A stretch of DNA of 64,000 nucleotides from Salinisphaera japonica YTM-1 (GTDB lineage Bacteria > Pseudomonadota > Gammaproteobacteria > Nevskiales > Salinisphaeraceae): NCBI RefSeq assembly GCF_003788585.1, contig NZ_AYKG01000012.1, positions 106,944-170,943 on the forward strand, given 5' to 3'. The notes under the pieces were generated by a model, which saw nothing but the letters and a program-made list of their open reading frames with translations, ran no database searches and was not told the origin of the DNA. The first letter of the stretch is position 1, and every line of letters begins with the position of its first letter. Below, in pieces: positions 56,703 through 64,000 of this stretch. A program made the position numbers and the translations under genes.

Positions 56703-57098
56703 TTACGACACGTAGCAGAGCACTTCGCCGCCGTGGCCGGCGTCACGCGCGGCTCGGTCGGACATCACGCCCTGCGAAGTCGAAATGATGGAGATACCCA
56801 GGCCACCAACGACCTGTGGGATATCGTGCTTCGTGCAGTACAAACGAAGACCGGGCTTCGAGGCGCGCTCGATATACTCGATCACGCCGTCACCCTGGAA
56901 GTACTTCAGGCCAACACGCAGACGCGGTTTGCCATCGACTTCGCGGGTTTCAAAACCGGCGATGTAACCTTCGCTTTCGAGCACCTTCGCAATCGCAAGC
57001 TTGAGCTTGGACGACGGCATCTCGACGGATTCCTTATCTGCCGACTGCCCGTTTCGAATACGGGTAAGCATGTCGGCAATGGGGTCAGTCATACTCAT
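56703..57098 (-). CDS. rpsH: 30S ribosomal protein S8
   Basis: 131-aa S8 ([16 protein letters not shown]...[17 protein letters not shown]). In E. coli S8 represses the spc operon by binding the rplE leader; this was not tested here. Confidence 0.97.
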   Translation of the reverse strand: MSMTDPIADMLTRIRNGQSADKESVEMPSSKLKLAIAKVLESEGYIAGFETREVDGKPRLRVGLKYFQGDGVIEYIERASKPGLRLYCTKHDIPQVVGGLGISIISTSQGVMSDRAARDAGHGGEVLCYVS

Positions 57099-57124
57099 GC
57101 GTACCGATACCTATTGGCTGTGGA

Positions 57125-57430
57125 CTACCAGGACGACAGCGTGAGGCCAGGGACCTCACCGCGCATCGCAGCTTCACGCAACTTGATGCGCGACAGACCG
57201 AACTTCCGATACACCGCCTGCGGGCGACCGGTCGCTCGACAGCGGCGCGTCAACCGCGCCGGGCTGGCATCGCGCGGAAGCTGCTGCAGCTCCTGGGATG
57301 CGGCAAAGCGCTCTTCCGGCGTTGCCTCGGGATCGTTGATGCGCGCCTTGATGGCAGCACGCTTCTCGGCGTACTTGGCGATCATCTTTTCGCGCTTTTT
57401 ATCACGCGCGATCATGCTTTTCTTGGCCAT
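57125..57430 (-). CDS. rpsN: 30S ribosomal protein S14
   Basis: 101-aa S14, the long zinc-free form (no CxxC), with [20 protein letters not shown] and [20 protein letters not shown]. Confidence 0.97.
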   Translation of the reverse strand: MAKKSMIARDKKREKMIAKYAEKRAAIKARINDPEATPEERFAASQELQQLPRDASPARLTRRCRATGRPQAVYRKFGLSRIKLREAAMRGEVPGLTLSSW

Positions 57431-57433
57431 ACC

Positions 57434-57997
57434 TTATCTCCGGAAGGGGAAGTTGAAGCTCTCTAGCAGAGCCCGCCCTTCTTCGTCGGTTTTGGCGGAA
57501 GTGGTGATCACCACATCCAAGCCGCGTAGCGTATCCACACGGTCGTAATCAATTTCCGGGAACACGATCTGTTCCTTCAGGCCGATGCTGTAGTTTCCCT
57601 GACCGTCAAAGGCCCGCGGGTTGATCCCGCGAAAATCGCGAATACGCGGAAGCGTAACGGCTACAAAGCGGTCGATGAACTCATACATTCGCGCTCGGCG
57701 AAGCGTGACCTTGCAACCGATCGGCCAGCCTTCACGAATCTTGAAGCCTGCAATCGACTTGCGTGCACGGGTCATCACCGGCTTCTGGCCAGCGATCTTT
57801 TCGAGATCACCCATCGCCGAGTCCACGACCTTGCGATCAGAGACCGCTTCGCCGAGACCCATGTTCAGGGTGACCTTCACCAGACGCGGCACGGCCATGC
57901 GCGAGGAGTACTGAAACTTCTCCATCAGCTCGTCGACGATACGATCGTCATAGACGGCTTTCAGGCGTGCCGGGTAATGCTGCTTTGCGTTTTCCAT
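57434..57997 (-). CDS. rplE: 50S ribosomal protein L5
   Basis: 187-aa L5 that binds 5S rRNA and the P-site t[17 protein letters not shown] and [18 protein letters not shown] are present. The frame extends nine codons upstream into rplX; Met at 57997 ([13 protein letters not shown]) is the normal start. Confidence 0.96.
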   Translation of the reverse strand: MENAKQHYPARLKAVYDDRIVDELMEKFQYSSRMAVPRLVKVTLNMGLGEAVSDRKVVDSAMGDLEKIAGQKPVMTRARKSIAGFKIREGWPIGCKVTLRRARMYEFIDRFVAVTLPRIRDFRGINPRAFDGQGNYSIGLKEQIVFPEIDYDRVDTLRGLDVVITTSAKTDEEGRALLESFNFPFRR

Positions 57998-58004
57998 GAC
58001 TCGC

Positions 58005-58337
58005 CTACGCGTCCACTGTTTCACCGGACGACTTGAACACGCGCACCTTACGGCGCTCGCTGCCCTCGCCCAGCCATTTGAAACCGACCCGCTCGCCCTT
58101 TTCGGTCTGCGGGTTGTAGAGCATCACGTTGGACACGTGGAGCGGCATTTCACGCTCTTCGATACCGCCCTGGATGCCGGCGTTCGGATCCGGGCGCACG
58201 TGCTTCTTCGCGATGTTGATGCCTTCGACGACGATCTTGTCGTTATCCAGGATCCGCGTCACGGTGCCGCGACGGCCGCGATCCTTGCCGGACACGACAA
58301 GCACATCATCGCCGGTACGAATCTTTTTGGAGCTCAT
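58005..58337 (-). CDS. rplX: 50S ribosomal protein L24
   Basis: 110-aa L24 with the KOW motif ([20 protein letters not shown]) near 10-29. The start overlaps the rplN stop by four bases (ATGA). The open frame continues upstream inside rplN but that is not coding. Confidence 0.96.
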   Translation of the reverse strand: MSSKKIRTGDDVLVVSGKDRGRRGTVTRILDNDKIVVEGINIAKKHVRPDPNAGIQGGIEEREMPLHVSNVMLYNPQTEKGERVGFKWLGEGSERRKVRVFKSSGETVDA

Positions 58338-58699
58338 AGGACCTCCGGCGCCAGCGAAATGATACGCATGAACTTCGCACGAAGCTCGCGTGTCACCGGC
58401 CCGAAAATACGGGTACCGACCGGCTCGTTGTTGTTGTTGAGCAGCACCGCCGCGTTGCTGTCGAAACGGATCAGCGACCCGTCGGCACGACGCACACCGC
58501 GCTTGGTACGCACGACCACGGCATTCATCACATCGCCTTTCTTGACGCGACCACGCGGGATGGCGTCTTTGACCGTGATCTTGATGATATCGCCGACCCG
58601 TGCATAACGACGATGCGAACCGCCCAGCACCTTGATGCACTGCACGCGACGGGCGCCGCTGTTATCGGCTGCACTCAGCTCCGATTCTGTCTGAATCAT
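58334..58699 (-). CDS. rplN: 50S ribosomal protein L14
   Basis: 121-aa L14 ([20 protein letters not shown]...), with [16 protein letters not shown] and ending LAPEVL. First gene of the spc operon in E. coli terms; no promoter is evident in the six-base gap from rpsQ, so read-through from the S10 genes is likely. Confidence 0.97.
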   Translation of the reverse strand: MIQTESELSAADNSGARRVQCIKVLGGSHRRYARVGDIIKITVKDAIPRGRVKKGDVMNAVVVRTKRGVRRADGSLIRFDSNAAVLLNNNNEPVGTRIFGPVTRELRAKFMRIISLAPEVL

Positions 58700-58705
58700 G
58701 GCTCT

Positions 58706-59005
58706 CTACCCTGCCGTGTCGAATTCGCCGGCCTTGTCGACCACGCGACTGAGACACCACGATTTGCTGCGAGAAATGGGGCGACCTTCAACGATCTCAA
58801 CCCAATCCCCCACATTGCCGACGTTGTCGGCATCGTGGACCTTCAGCTTGGTGCTGCGCTTGACGTACTTGCCATACAGCGGATGCTGCATGCGTCGCTC
58901 GATCGAGACGACGATCGTCTTGTCCATGGCATTGGATACCACGCGACCGACGAGCGTGCGCTTAGCGGCACTGGCCTGTTCATTGGCGCTGTTATTATCG
59001 CTCAT
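58706..59005 (-). CDS. rpsQ: 30S ribosomal protein S17
   Basis: 99-aa S17 with an unusually polar N-terminal extension ([15 protein letters not shown]) before the conserved [18 protein letters not shown] core; about 15 residues longer than E. coli S17. Confidence 0.96.
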   Translation of the reverse strand: MSDNNSANEQASAAKRTLVGRVVSNAMDKTIVVSIERRMQHPLYGKYVKRSTKLKVHDADNVGNVGDWVEIVEGRPISRSKSWCLSRVVDKAGEFDTAG

Positions 59006-59010
59006 CGCCG

Positions 59011-59205
59011 TTAACCCTGGTTGCGCGACTCGGACAGCACCGTCTTGATGCGTGCGATATCGCGGCGAATCTGACCGAACTGATGCGTCTGCGACAGCTG
59101 ACCGGTGGCTTTCTGCACGCGCAGATTGAACTGCTCACGCCGAAGTGCGATCAACTCGTCATTGAGCTCGGTTGCCGTCTTGTTGCGAAGATCTGCTGCT
59201 TTCAT
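59011..59205 (-). CDS. rpmC: 50S ribosomal protein L29
   Basis: 64-aa two-helix L29 ([25 protein letters not shown]), located at the exit tunnel next to the signal recognition particle and trigger-factor site. Confidence 0.97.
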   Translation of the reverse strand: MKAADLRNKTATELNDELIALRREQFNLRVQKATGQLSQTHQFGQIRRDIARIKTVLSESRNQG

Positions 59206-59214
59206 GATCGCCTC

Positions 59215-59628
59215 TTAGAGAATCTTGCGCTCGACGAACACAGTCTTGACGGGCAGCTTGGACGCCGCCAAACGAAAGGCTTCCTGAGCGATTTCGCGCG
59301 GCACGCCTTCCATCTCGTAAAGCATGGAGCCGGGCTGCACCTTGGCGACCCAGAACTCGACGTTGCCCTTGCCCTTACCCATACGAACTTCGATGGGCTT
59401 TTTCGTGACCGGCTTGTCCGGGAACACGCGGATCCAGGTCTTGCCGCCACGTTTGATGTGACGGGTCATGGCACGACGAGCCGCCTCGATCTGGCGCGAC
59501 GTCAAACGGCCGCGCTCCACGGCCTTGAGGCCGAACTCACCGAAGCTGACTTCGTTGCCGCGCTGGGCCAGGCCACGATTACGACCTTTTTGAACCTTGC
59601 GGAACTTAACTCGTTTAGGTTGCAACAT
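59215..59628 (-). CDS. rplP: 50S ribosomal protein L16
   Basis: 137-aa L16 ([19 protein letters not shown]...), with [26 protein letters not shown] and [15 protein letters not shown]. Required for the A-site region of the 50S. Confidence 0.97.
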   Translation of the reverse strand: MLQPKRVKFRKVQKGRNRGLAQRGNEVSFGEFGLKAVERGRLTSRQIEAARRAMTRHIKRGGKTWIRVFPDKPVTKKPIEVRMGKGKGNVEFWVAKVQPGSMLYEMEGVPREIAQEAFRLAASKLPVKTVFVERKIL

Positions 59629-59634
59629 GGCGGA

Positions 59635-60312
59635 TTACCCCGTGGTAGCGCCGGACTCGGCGCTTTCCTCGATGCGCGGCTCGGTGTCGAACACCTCACC
59701 CTTGAAAATCCAGACCTTCACGCCGATCACGCCGTACGTGGTCTTCGCTTCGGCCAGGCCGTAGTCAATATCGGCACGCAGCGTATGTAGCGGCACGCGA
59801 CCGTCGCGATACCACTCGGTGCGCGCGATCTCGGCGCCGTTGAGACGGCCCGCCACGTTCACACGGATACCGCCGGCACCCAGGCGCATCGAGTTACCGA
59901 CCGCGCGCTTCATGGCACGGCGGAACATGATACGACGCTCAAGCTGCTGCGCGATGTTCTGAGCCACGAGATACGCATCCAACTCGGGACGACGAATCTC
60001 CTCGACCGACAGATGTACCGGCACGCCCATGCGCTCGGAGACTTCCGTGCGCAGCTTGTCGATATCCTCGCCCTTCTTGCCGATCACGATACCCGGACGC
60101 GCCGTGTGAATCGTAATGCGCGCCGAACGCGCCGGACGATCGATCTGGATACGGCTGACCGAGGCGTGAGCAAGCTTTTCGCGAATGAAATCACGGACTT
60201 CCAGGTCCGTATTCAGCGCGTCTGCGTAGCCCTGGCCTTCGGCGTACCACCGCGAAGACCATTCGCTGGTGATGCCGAGTCGAAAACCGACAGGATGTAC
60301 TTTATGACCCAT
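59635..60312 (-). CDS. rpsC: 30S ribosomal protein S3
   Basis: 225-aa S3 with a KH domain (about 40-110; [15 protein letters not shown]) and the C-terminal domain ending at about 210; part of the mRNA entry helicase site. Confidence 0.97.
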   Translation of the reverse strand: MGHKVHPVGFRLGITSEWSSRWYAEGQGYADALNTDLEVRDFIREKLAHASVSRIQIDRPARSARITIHTARPGIVIGKKGEDIDKLRTEVSERMGVPVHLSVEEIRRPELDAYLVAQNIAQQLERRIMFRRAMKRAVGNSMRLGAGGIRVNVAGRLNGAEIARTEWYRDGRVPLHTLRADIDYGLAEAKTTYGVIGVKVWIFKGEVFDTEPRIEESAESGATTG

Positions 60313-60337
60313 ATTGCAATCCGCTTACTTGGTCCGA

Positions 60338-60670
60338 CTAGCGGTCGGCGACACGAATCGTGACGTGACTGGTCCGCTTGAAAATACGGTCCGCACTGCC
60401 ACGGGCACGCGGCTTCATCCGCTTCATCGTCGGGCCTTCGTCGACCATGATGGTCGCGACTTTCAGCTCGTCGATGTCCGCGCCTTCGTTGTGTTCTGCG
60501 TTAGCGACCGCCGACTCGAGCACTTTGCGCACGATGTGGGCCGCTTTCTTGGTCGAGAACTGCAGCGTTTCCAGCGCGCGCTCTACCGGCATGCCACGCA
60601 CTTCGTCAGCGACGAGGCGGGCTTTCTGCGGCGAGATGCGCGCGAAACGCAGCTTTGCGATTGATTCCAT
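60338..60670 (-). CDS. rplV: 50S ribosomal protein L22
   Basis: 110-aa L22 with its extended beta-hairpin into the exit tunnel ([21 protein letters not shown]). ATG 60670 has GAGGA eight bases before; a GTG one codon earlier is in frame. Confidence 0.96.
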   Translation of the reverse strand: MESIAKLRFARISPQKARLVADEVRGMPVERALETLQFSTKKAAHIVRKVLESAVANAEHNEGADIDELKVATIMVDEGPTMKRMKPRARGSADRIFKRTSHVTIRVADR

Positions 60671-60685
60671 CACGACTGTCCTCGA

Positions 60686-60955
60686 CTAACCTTTGCGATC
60701 GCCAAGGTGACCCTTGAACGTCCGCGTCGGAGAGAATTCACCCAGCTTGTGGCCGACCATGTTCTCGGACACGAAGACCGGGACGTGCTGGCGACCGTTG
60801 TGCACGGCGATGGTGAGACCGATCATATCGGGTGTGACCATCGAACGGCGTGACCAGGTCTTGATCGGGCGCTTGGTGCTCTGACCCTGCGCGGCCTCGA
60901 CCTTCTTGACGAGGTGCAGGTCAATGAACGGGCCCTTCTTCAATGAGCGTGGCAT
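60686..60955 (-). CDS. rpsS: 30S ribosomal protein S19
   Basis: 89-aa S19 ([20 protein letters not shown]... [18 protein letters not shown]), forming a complex with S13 in the head. Confidence 0.97.
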   Translation of the reverse strand: MPRSLKKGPFIDLHLVKKVEAAQGQSTKRPIKTWSRRSMVTPDMIGLTIAVHNGRQHVPVFVSENMVGHKLGEFSPTRTFKGHLGDRKG

Positions 60956-60982
60956 AGTGCTTTACCTATCTCTTGGAGCGGC

Positions 60983-61819
60983 TTAGCGCTTCTTGCGCTT
61001 GCTGCTGCGACGCACGATCATGCCGTCCGTCCGCTTGTTCGAACGTGTCTTGAGGCCCTTGGTCTTCCAACCCCACGGGCTCGTCGGGTGACGCCCGCCG
61101 CTGGTACGACCTTCACCACCACCGTGCGGGTGATCGATCGGGTTCATGGCAACACCACGAACCGTCGGGCGCTTGCCACGCCAGCGCTTGGCGCCGGCCT
61201 TGCCGAGCGAGCGCAGGCTGTGCTCGTTATTACCGACTTCGCCGACCGTCGCCTTGCAGTTGATATGCACGCGGCGTGTCTCACCGGACTTCAAACGCAA
61301 CACGCAATATTCGCCGGCACGAGCCGCGATCTGGATCTGCGTACCGGCACTACGTGCCAGCTGCGCGCCTTTGCCAGGGCGCATTTCCACGCAGTGCACG
61401 GTGGTACCGACAGGAATGCTTGCCAAGGGCAGCGCATTACCCGGACGAATCGGCGACTGCGGGCCGGCCATGATGGCCGTGCCTACCTCGACGCCACGCG
61501 GCGCGATGATGTAACGACGTTCACCGTCGGCATACAACACGAGCGCGATGTTTGCGCTGCGGTTCGGATCATACTCGAGGCGCTCGACACGGCCGGGCAC
61601 ACCGTCCTTGTCGCGCTTGAAGTCGACCAGACGATAATGCTTCTGATGACCGCCGCCGCGATGACGCACCGTGATGCGACCGTGCGAGTTTCGGCCACCC
61701 TGCCGGGCCTTCTTGACCAGCAGCGGGGCGTGCGGATCACCGGCATGCAGGTCGGGACGCTTGACCGAAACGACAAAGCGACGACCGGCAGAGGTCGGTT
61801 TGGCTTTCTTGAGTGCCAT
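60983..61819 (-). CDS. rplB: 50S ribosomal protein L2
   Basis: 278-aa L2 needed for subunit association and the peptidyl-transferase region; [22 protein letters not shown] near 42-63 and the conserved [18 protein letters not shown] near the C-terminus with the key His. Confidence 0.97.
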   Translation of the reverse strand: MALKKAKPTSAGRRFVVSVKRPDLHAGDPHAPLLVKKARQGGRNSHGRITVRHRGGGHQKHYRLVDFKRDKDGVPGRVERLEYDPNRSANIALVLYADGERRYIIAPRGVEVGTAIMAGPQSPIRPGNALPLASIPVGTTVHCVEMRPGKGAQLARSAGTQIQIAARAGEYCVLRLKSGETRRVHINCKATVGEVGNNEHSLRSLGKAGAKRWRGKRPTVRGVAMNPIDHPHGGGEGRTSGGRHPTSPWGWKTKGLKTRSNKRTDGMIVRRSSKRKKR

Positions 61820-61837
61820 AATCTGCTCCTGTCTCGC

Positions 61838-62140
61838 TTAGCTCGTGGCGCCGTCGAGGAAGTCGATCTCGTTGCCTTCGGCCAGGGTGACGTAGGCTTT
61901 CTTCCAGCCACTACGCACGCCGGGACGGCCACGGAAGCGCTTCTGCTTCGGCTTCATGTTGGCGGTGGTGACATGTGTCACCGTGACGTCGAACAGCTTC
62001 GTGACAGCTGCCGCGATCTCTTTCTTGTTCGCGTCGCGAGCCACTTCGAAGACCACCTGGTTGGCGCTGTCCGCCTGAACCGAAGCCTTCTCAGAAATAT
62101 GCGGCGCGCGGAGAACCTGAAGCATACGTTCCTGGTTCAT
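61838..62140 (-). CDS. rplW: 50S ribosomal protein L23
   Basis: 100-aa L23 at the tunnel exit (MNQERMLQVLRAPHISEKAS). ATG 62140 overlaps the rplD stop (ATGA) and has GAAGGA eight bases before; an ATG at 62149 is in frame but too close to that site. Confidence 0.95.
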   Translation of the reverse strand: MNQERMLQVLRAPHISEKASVQADSANQVVFEVARDANKKEIAAAVTKLFDVTVTHVTTANMKPKQKRFRGRPGVRSGWKKAYVTLAEGNEIDFLDGATS

Positions 62141-62745
62141 GCCAGCCATCCTTCAAACGCTGCCAACGCCTGTTCCGTCATGATCACTTTGTCGGCGCCG
62201 ACCAACGTGACCGGATCAAGATCCGATACGCCGACGACTTCCAGACCAATAATGTTGTTCGCGCTGTAGCCGATCTTGTCATCGACTTCACCGACGACCA
62301 GCACACCCTTGGGCTCACAGCCTGCGTCGTTCAACGCATTGATCAGCCCCTTCGTGCTGCGCGCTTCAAGATTCAGATCGCCGATCAGGGCGAAACGATC
62401 CTGGCGCACCAGCTCGGAGACGATCGAGCGCATGCCGGCGCGATACATCTTGCGATTGACCTTCTGCGAGTGATCTCGCGGAACAGCTGCGAACGTCACG
62501 CCACCACCGGTCCAGATCGGGCTGCGGATCGTGCCGGCACGAGCACGACCAGTGCCCTTCTGCCGCCACGGCTTCTTGCCGCCGCCACTGACCGCAGCGC
62601 GGTTCTTTTGTGACTTGGTGCCTGCTCGTGCGCCCGCCAAATAGGCAGTCACGATCTGGTGCACCAGCGTTTCGTTGAACGGCCGATCGAAGATCGTGTC
62701 GGATACCGACACGGCCTTGCCACCGTTTGCCAGATTCAATTCCAT
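62137..62745 (-). CDS. rplD: 50S ribosomal protein L4
   Basis: 202-aa L4 with the tunnel-lining loop (KNRAAVSGGGKKPWRQKGTGRAR near 48-70). In E. coli L4 represses the S10 operon by binding its leader; the unusual gap before rplC here may be a place for such control. Confidence 0.97.
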   Translation of the reverse strand: MELNLANGGKAVSVSDTIFDRPFNETLVHQIVTAYLAGARAGTKSQKNRAAVSGGGKKPWRQKGTGRARAGTIRSPIWTGGGVTFAAVPRDHSQKVNRKMYRAGMRSIVSELVRQDRFALIGDLNLEARSTKGLINALNDAGCEPKGVLVVGEVDDKIGYSANNIIGLEVVGVSDLDPVTLVGADKVIMTEQALAAFEGWLA

Positions 62746-62772
62746 TCTCGAACCTACCTAGTCGCGGACTCT

Positions 62773-63477
62773 TCAGCCGGCCTTCTTGACCGCCGGCTGG
62801 ATGATGACGTCACCGTTCTTGGCACCCGGGACACCGCCCCGGACCAGGATCAGCCCGCGCTCGGCGTCAACACGCACGATCTGCAGGTTCTGAACCGTCT
62901 TGCGCACGTTGCCGAGCTGGCCGGCCATCTTCTTACCCTTGAAGACGTGGCCCGGCGACTGGTTCTGACCAATCGAGCCCGGGGCGCGGTGCGCCTTCGA
63001 GTTGCCGTGCGTGCTGCGCTGCGAACGGAAGTTGTGACGCTTGATCACACCGCCGTAACCCTTACCGATCGAACGACCGATGACGTCGACAAGCTGGCCG
63101 TTTTCGAACAGGGAGACCGTCAGCTCACCGCCGACCTCAACCTCGATCTGCTCGGGCTCGCCCGCTTCTTCGCCTTCTGCGGGCGTGCTTGTCGGGCCAG
63201 CCACTTTCGGCCAGTCCCCGTCGACACGGAACTCCCACAGACCACGGCCCGCTTCGACGCCGGCGGCCTTGAAATGGCCGGCGGCTGGTGCGGTGACGCG
63301 GCTGGCGCGACGGCTGCCGGTCGTGACCTGAAGGGCACGATAGCCGTCGCTTTCAACGTCTTTCTTTTGAACGACTCGATTGGGTTCGACTTCGACGACC
63401 GTGACCGGCACGGACGCGCCATTTTCGTCGAACACGCGCGTCATGCCGCGTTTGCGACCTACCAATCCAATAGCCAT
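62773..63477 (-). CDS. rplC: 50S ribosomal protein L3 with acidic insertion
   Basis: 234-aa L3 ([20 protein letters not shown]...), about 25 residues longer than E. coli L3. The extra sequence is an acidic, low-complexity insert at about 88-113 (DWPKVAG...[14 protein letters not shown]) in the loop after GRGLWEFRV. The conserved THGNS...[20 protein letters not shown] core with the glutamine methylated by PrmB is intact. ATG 63477 has GAAGGTA upstream; the frame extends nine codons beyond. Confidence 0.96.
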   Translation of the reverse strand: MAIGLVGRKRGMTRVFDENGASVPVTVVEVEPNRVVQKKDVESDGYRALQVTTGSRRASRVTAPAAGHFKAAGVEAGRGLWEFRVDGDWPKVAGPTSTPAEGEEAGEPEQIEVEVGGELTVSLFENGQLVDVIGRSIGKGYGGVIKRHNFRSQRSTHGNSKAHRAPGSIGQNQSPGHVFKGKKMAGQLGNVRKTVQNLQIVRVDAERGLILVRGGVPGAKNGDVIIQPAVKKAG

Positions 63478-63547
63478 TTTAAGTACCTTCTCGCTTATCG
63501 CCACTCGCTAGAGGGGGCGACAGTTCAAGTATGGTGTATCCAGTGCA

Positions 63548-63573
63548 GAGAGCCCGCGTTGAAGCGGGCTCTC
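63548..63573 (-). other. perfect 10-bp hairpin in the rpsJ-rplC gap
   Basis: GAGAGCCCGC (63548-63557), loop of six bases, GCGGGCTCTC (63564-63573). On the minus strand it is not followed by a T-run, so it is not a classical terminator; it would lie in the leader of an rplC transcript and may be an attenuator, a processing site, or a binding site for a ribosomal protein. Confidence 0.6.
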
Positions 63574-63589
63574 GCTAACAAGGCCGCGA

Positions 63590-63618
63590 ACTATAACAGA
63601 CCGCGGCGGGTTTGTCTC
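63590..63618 (-). promoter_or_regulatory. candidate internal promoter upstream of rplC
   Basis: Minus strand: GAGACA (63618-63613, 4 of 6), 17-base spacer, TATAGT (63595-63590, 5 of 6), just after the rpsJ stop. It would give an rplC leader of about 105 bases containing the hairpin at 63548-63573. Confidence 0.45.
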
Positions 63619-63622
63619 GTTC

Positions 63623-63937
63623 TTACTGCAATTTAATTTGGACGTCGACGCCCGCAGCCAGATCGAGCTTCATCAGCGCGTCAACCGTCTTTTCGGTCGG
63701 CTCGACGATGTCCATCATGCGCTTGTGCGTACGGATCTCATACTGATCCCGCGCGTCCTTGTTGACGTGCGGCGAGGTCAGGATGGTGTAACGCTCCTTG
63801 CGCGTCGGCAGCGGGATCGGGCCGTGGACCTGGGCGCCGGTGCGCTTGGCGGTCTCGACGATCTCACGCGCCGACTTGTCGATCAGACGATGATCGAAAG
63901 CCTTGAGACGGATGCGGATATTCTGACTTGCTGCCAT
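63623..63937 (-). CDS. rpsJ: 30S ribosomal protein S10
   Basis: 104-aa S10 (also transcription antitermination factor NusE): [17 protein letters not shown] near the start, [23 protein letters not shown] in the middle. Unlike the usual close rpsJ-rplC spacing, 145 bases separate the two here. Confidence 0.97.
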   Translation of the reverse strand: MAASQNIRIRLKAFDHRLIDKSAREIVETAKRTGAQVHGPIPLPTRKERYTILTSPHVNKDARDQYEIRTHKRMMDIVEPTEKTVDALMKLDLAAGVDVQIKLQ

Positions 63938-63940
63938 GAG

Positions 63941-64000
63941 TTAAACCGTGATCTTGGTCACGACGCCCGCACCAACGGTGCGGCCGCCTTCACGAATGGC
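63941..64000 (-). CDS. tuf: elongation factor Tu, C-terminal end (partial)
   Basis: The last 19 codons are seen (AIREGGRTVGAGVVTKI, then TV and TAA), identical in pattern to the EF-Tu C-terminus; the gene continues beyond the window. Three bases before rpsJ, the usual fusA-tuf-rpsJ order. Confidence 0.93.
   Translation of the reverse strand, partial: AIREGGRTVGAGVVTKITV

Noticed and set aside
58005..58640. Longer protein including rplX
   Set aside because: The first half is an out-of-frame reading of rplN; L24 starts at 58337 with an ATGA overlap.

Overview
The window looks like a chromosomal segment of a high-GC gammaproteobacterium. The evidence is gene order: pyrE/dut/coaBC/radC/rpmB/rpmG/mutM, lptD-surA-pdxA-rsmA-apaH, and the S10-spc-alpha ribosomal operons. 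The added hopanoid genes, a Marinobacter-type fatty acyl-CoA reductase and the GC-rich codon use suggest a marine or halophilic, oil- or wax-associated lineage such as Salinisphaera. The genus is a guess from gene content, not a demonstrated identity.

Layout. (1) 38-10978: a minus-strand hopanoid operon. It opens with a single ORF joining squalene synthase to squalene-hopene cyclase, then hpnG, hpnN, a CDP-alcohol phosphatidyltransferase, hpnA, a DUF2147 protein, a catalase-family protein and a tiny ORF. Farnesyl-diphosphate synthase (ispA) diverges from it, so the whole route FPP to squalene to hopene to modified hopanoid is encoded around one intergenic region. (2) 11032-14574: DUF4139 protein, ampG, xthA (minus). 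(3) 14659-24961: the conserved pyrE/argB/dut/coaBC/radC/rpmB/rpmG/mutM neighbourhood, with two insertions: an outer-membrane protein under a near-consensus promoter, and a GldA/GldG-like ABC system with a DUF4340 protein. (4) 25039-35978: mostly metabolic and membrane genes, including an orphan FMN glutamate-synthase-like protein, YkvA, SDR, GlsB/YeaQ, TSUP permease, a TVP38-flavoprotein fusion, aroG, a bifunctional fatty acyl-CoA reductase and a HIT protein. (5) 36106-41330: folE2 followed by an in-frame 162-bp tandem repeat of its own 3' end, lexA with an SOS box, two envelope lipoproteins, and the murU-amgK peptidoglycan-recycling pair. (6) 41487-49398: lptD-surA-pdxA-rsmA-(membrane protein)-apaH. 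(7) 50052-64000: the alpha, spc and S10 ribosomal operons on the minus strand, ending in the 3' end of tuf.

Three gene-free stretches carry unusual repeats. 32843-33529 holds a nested inverted array of 'CCGCAGAT' elements. 36928-37339 holds the folE2 tandem repeat. 49399-50051 holds another pair of the 'CCGCAGAT' elements plus a 296-bp MITE-like element with perfect 28-bp terminal inverted repeats. I found no tRNA, rRNA, CRISPR array, prophage or intact insertion sequence.

The strongest candidate for something new is the squalene synthase-squalene/hopene cyclase fusion and the unusual operon around it (an added phosphatidyltransferase and a catalase-like protein).
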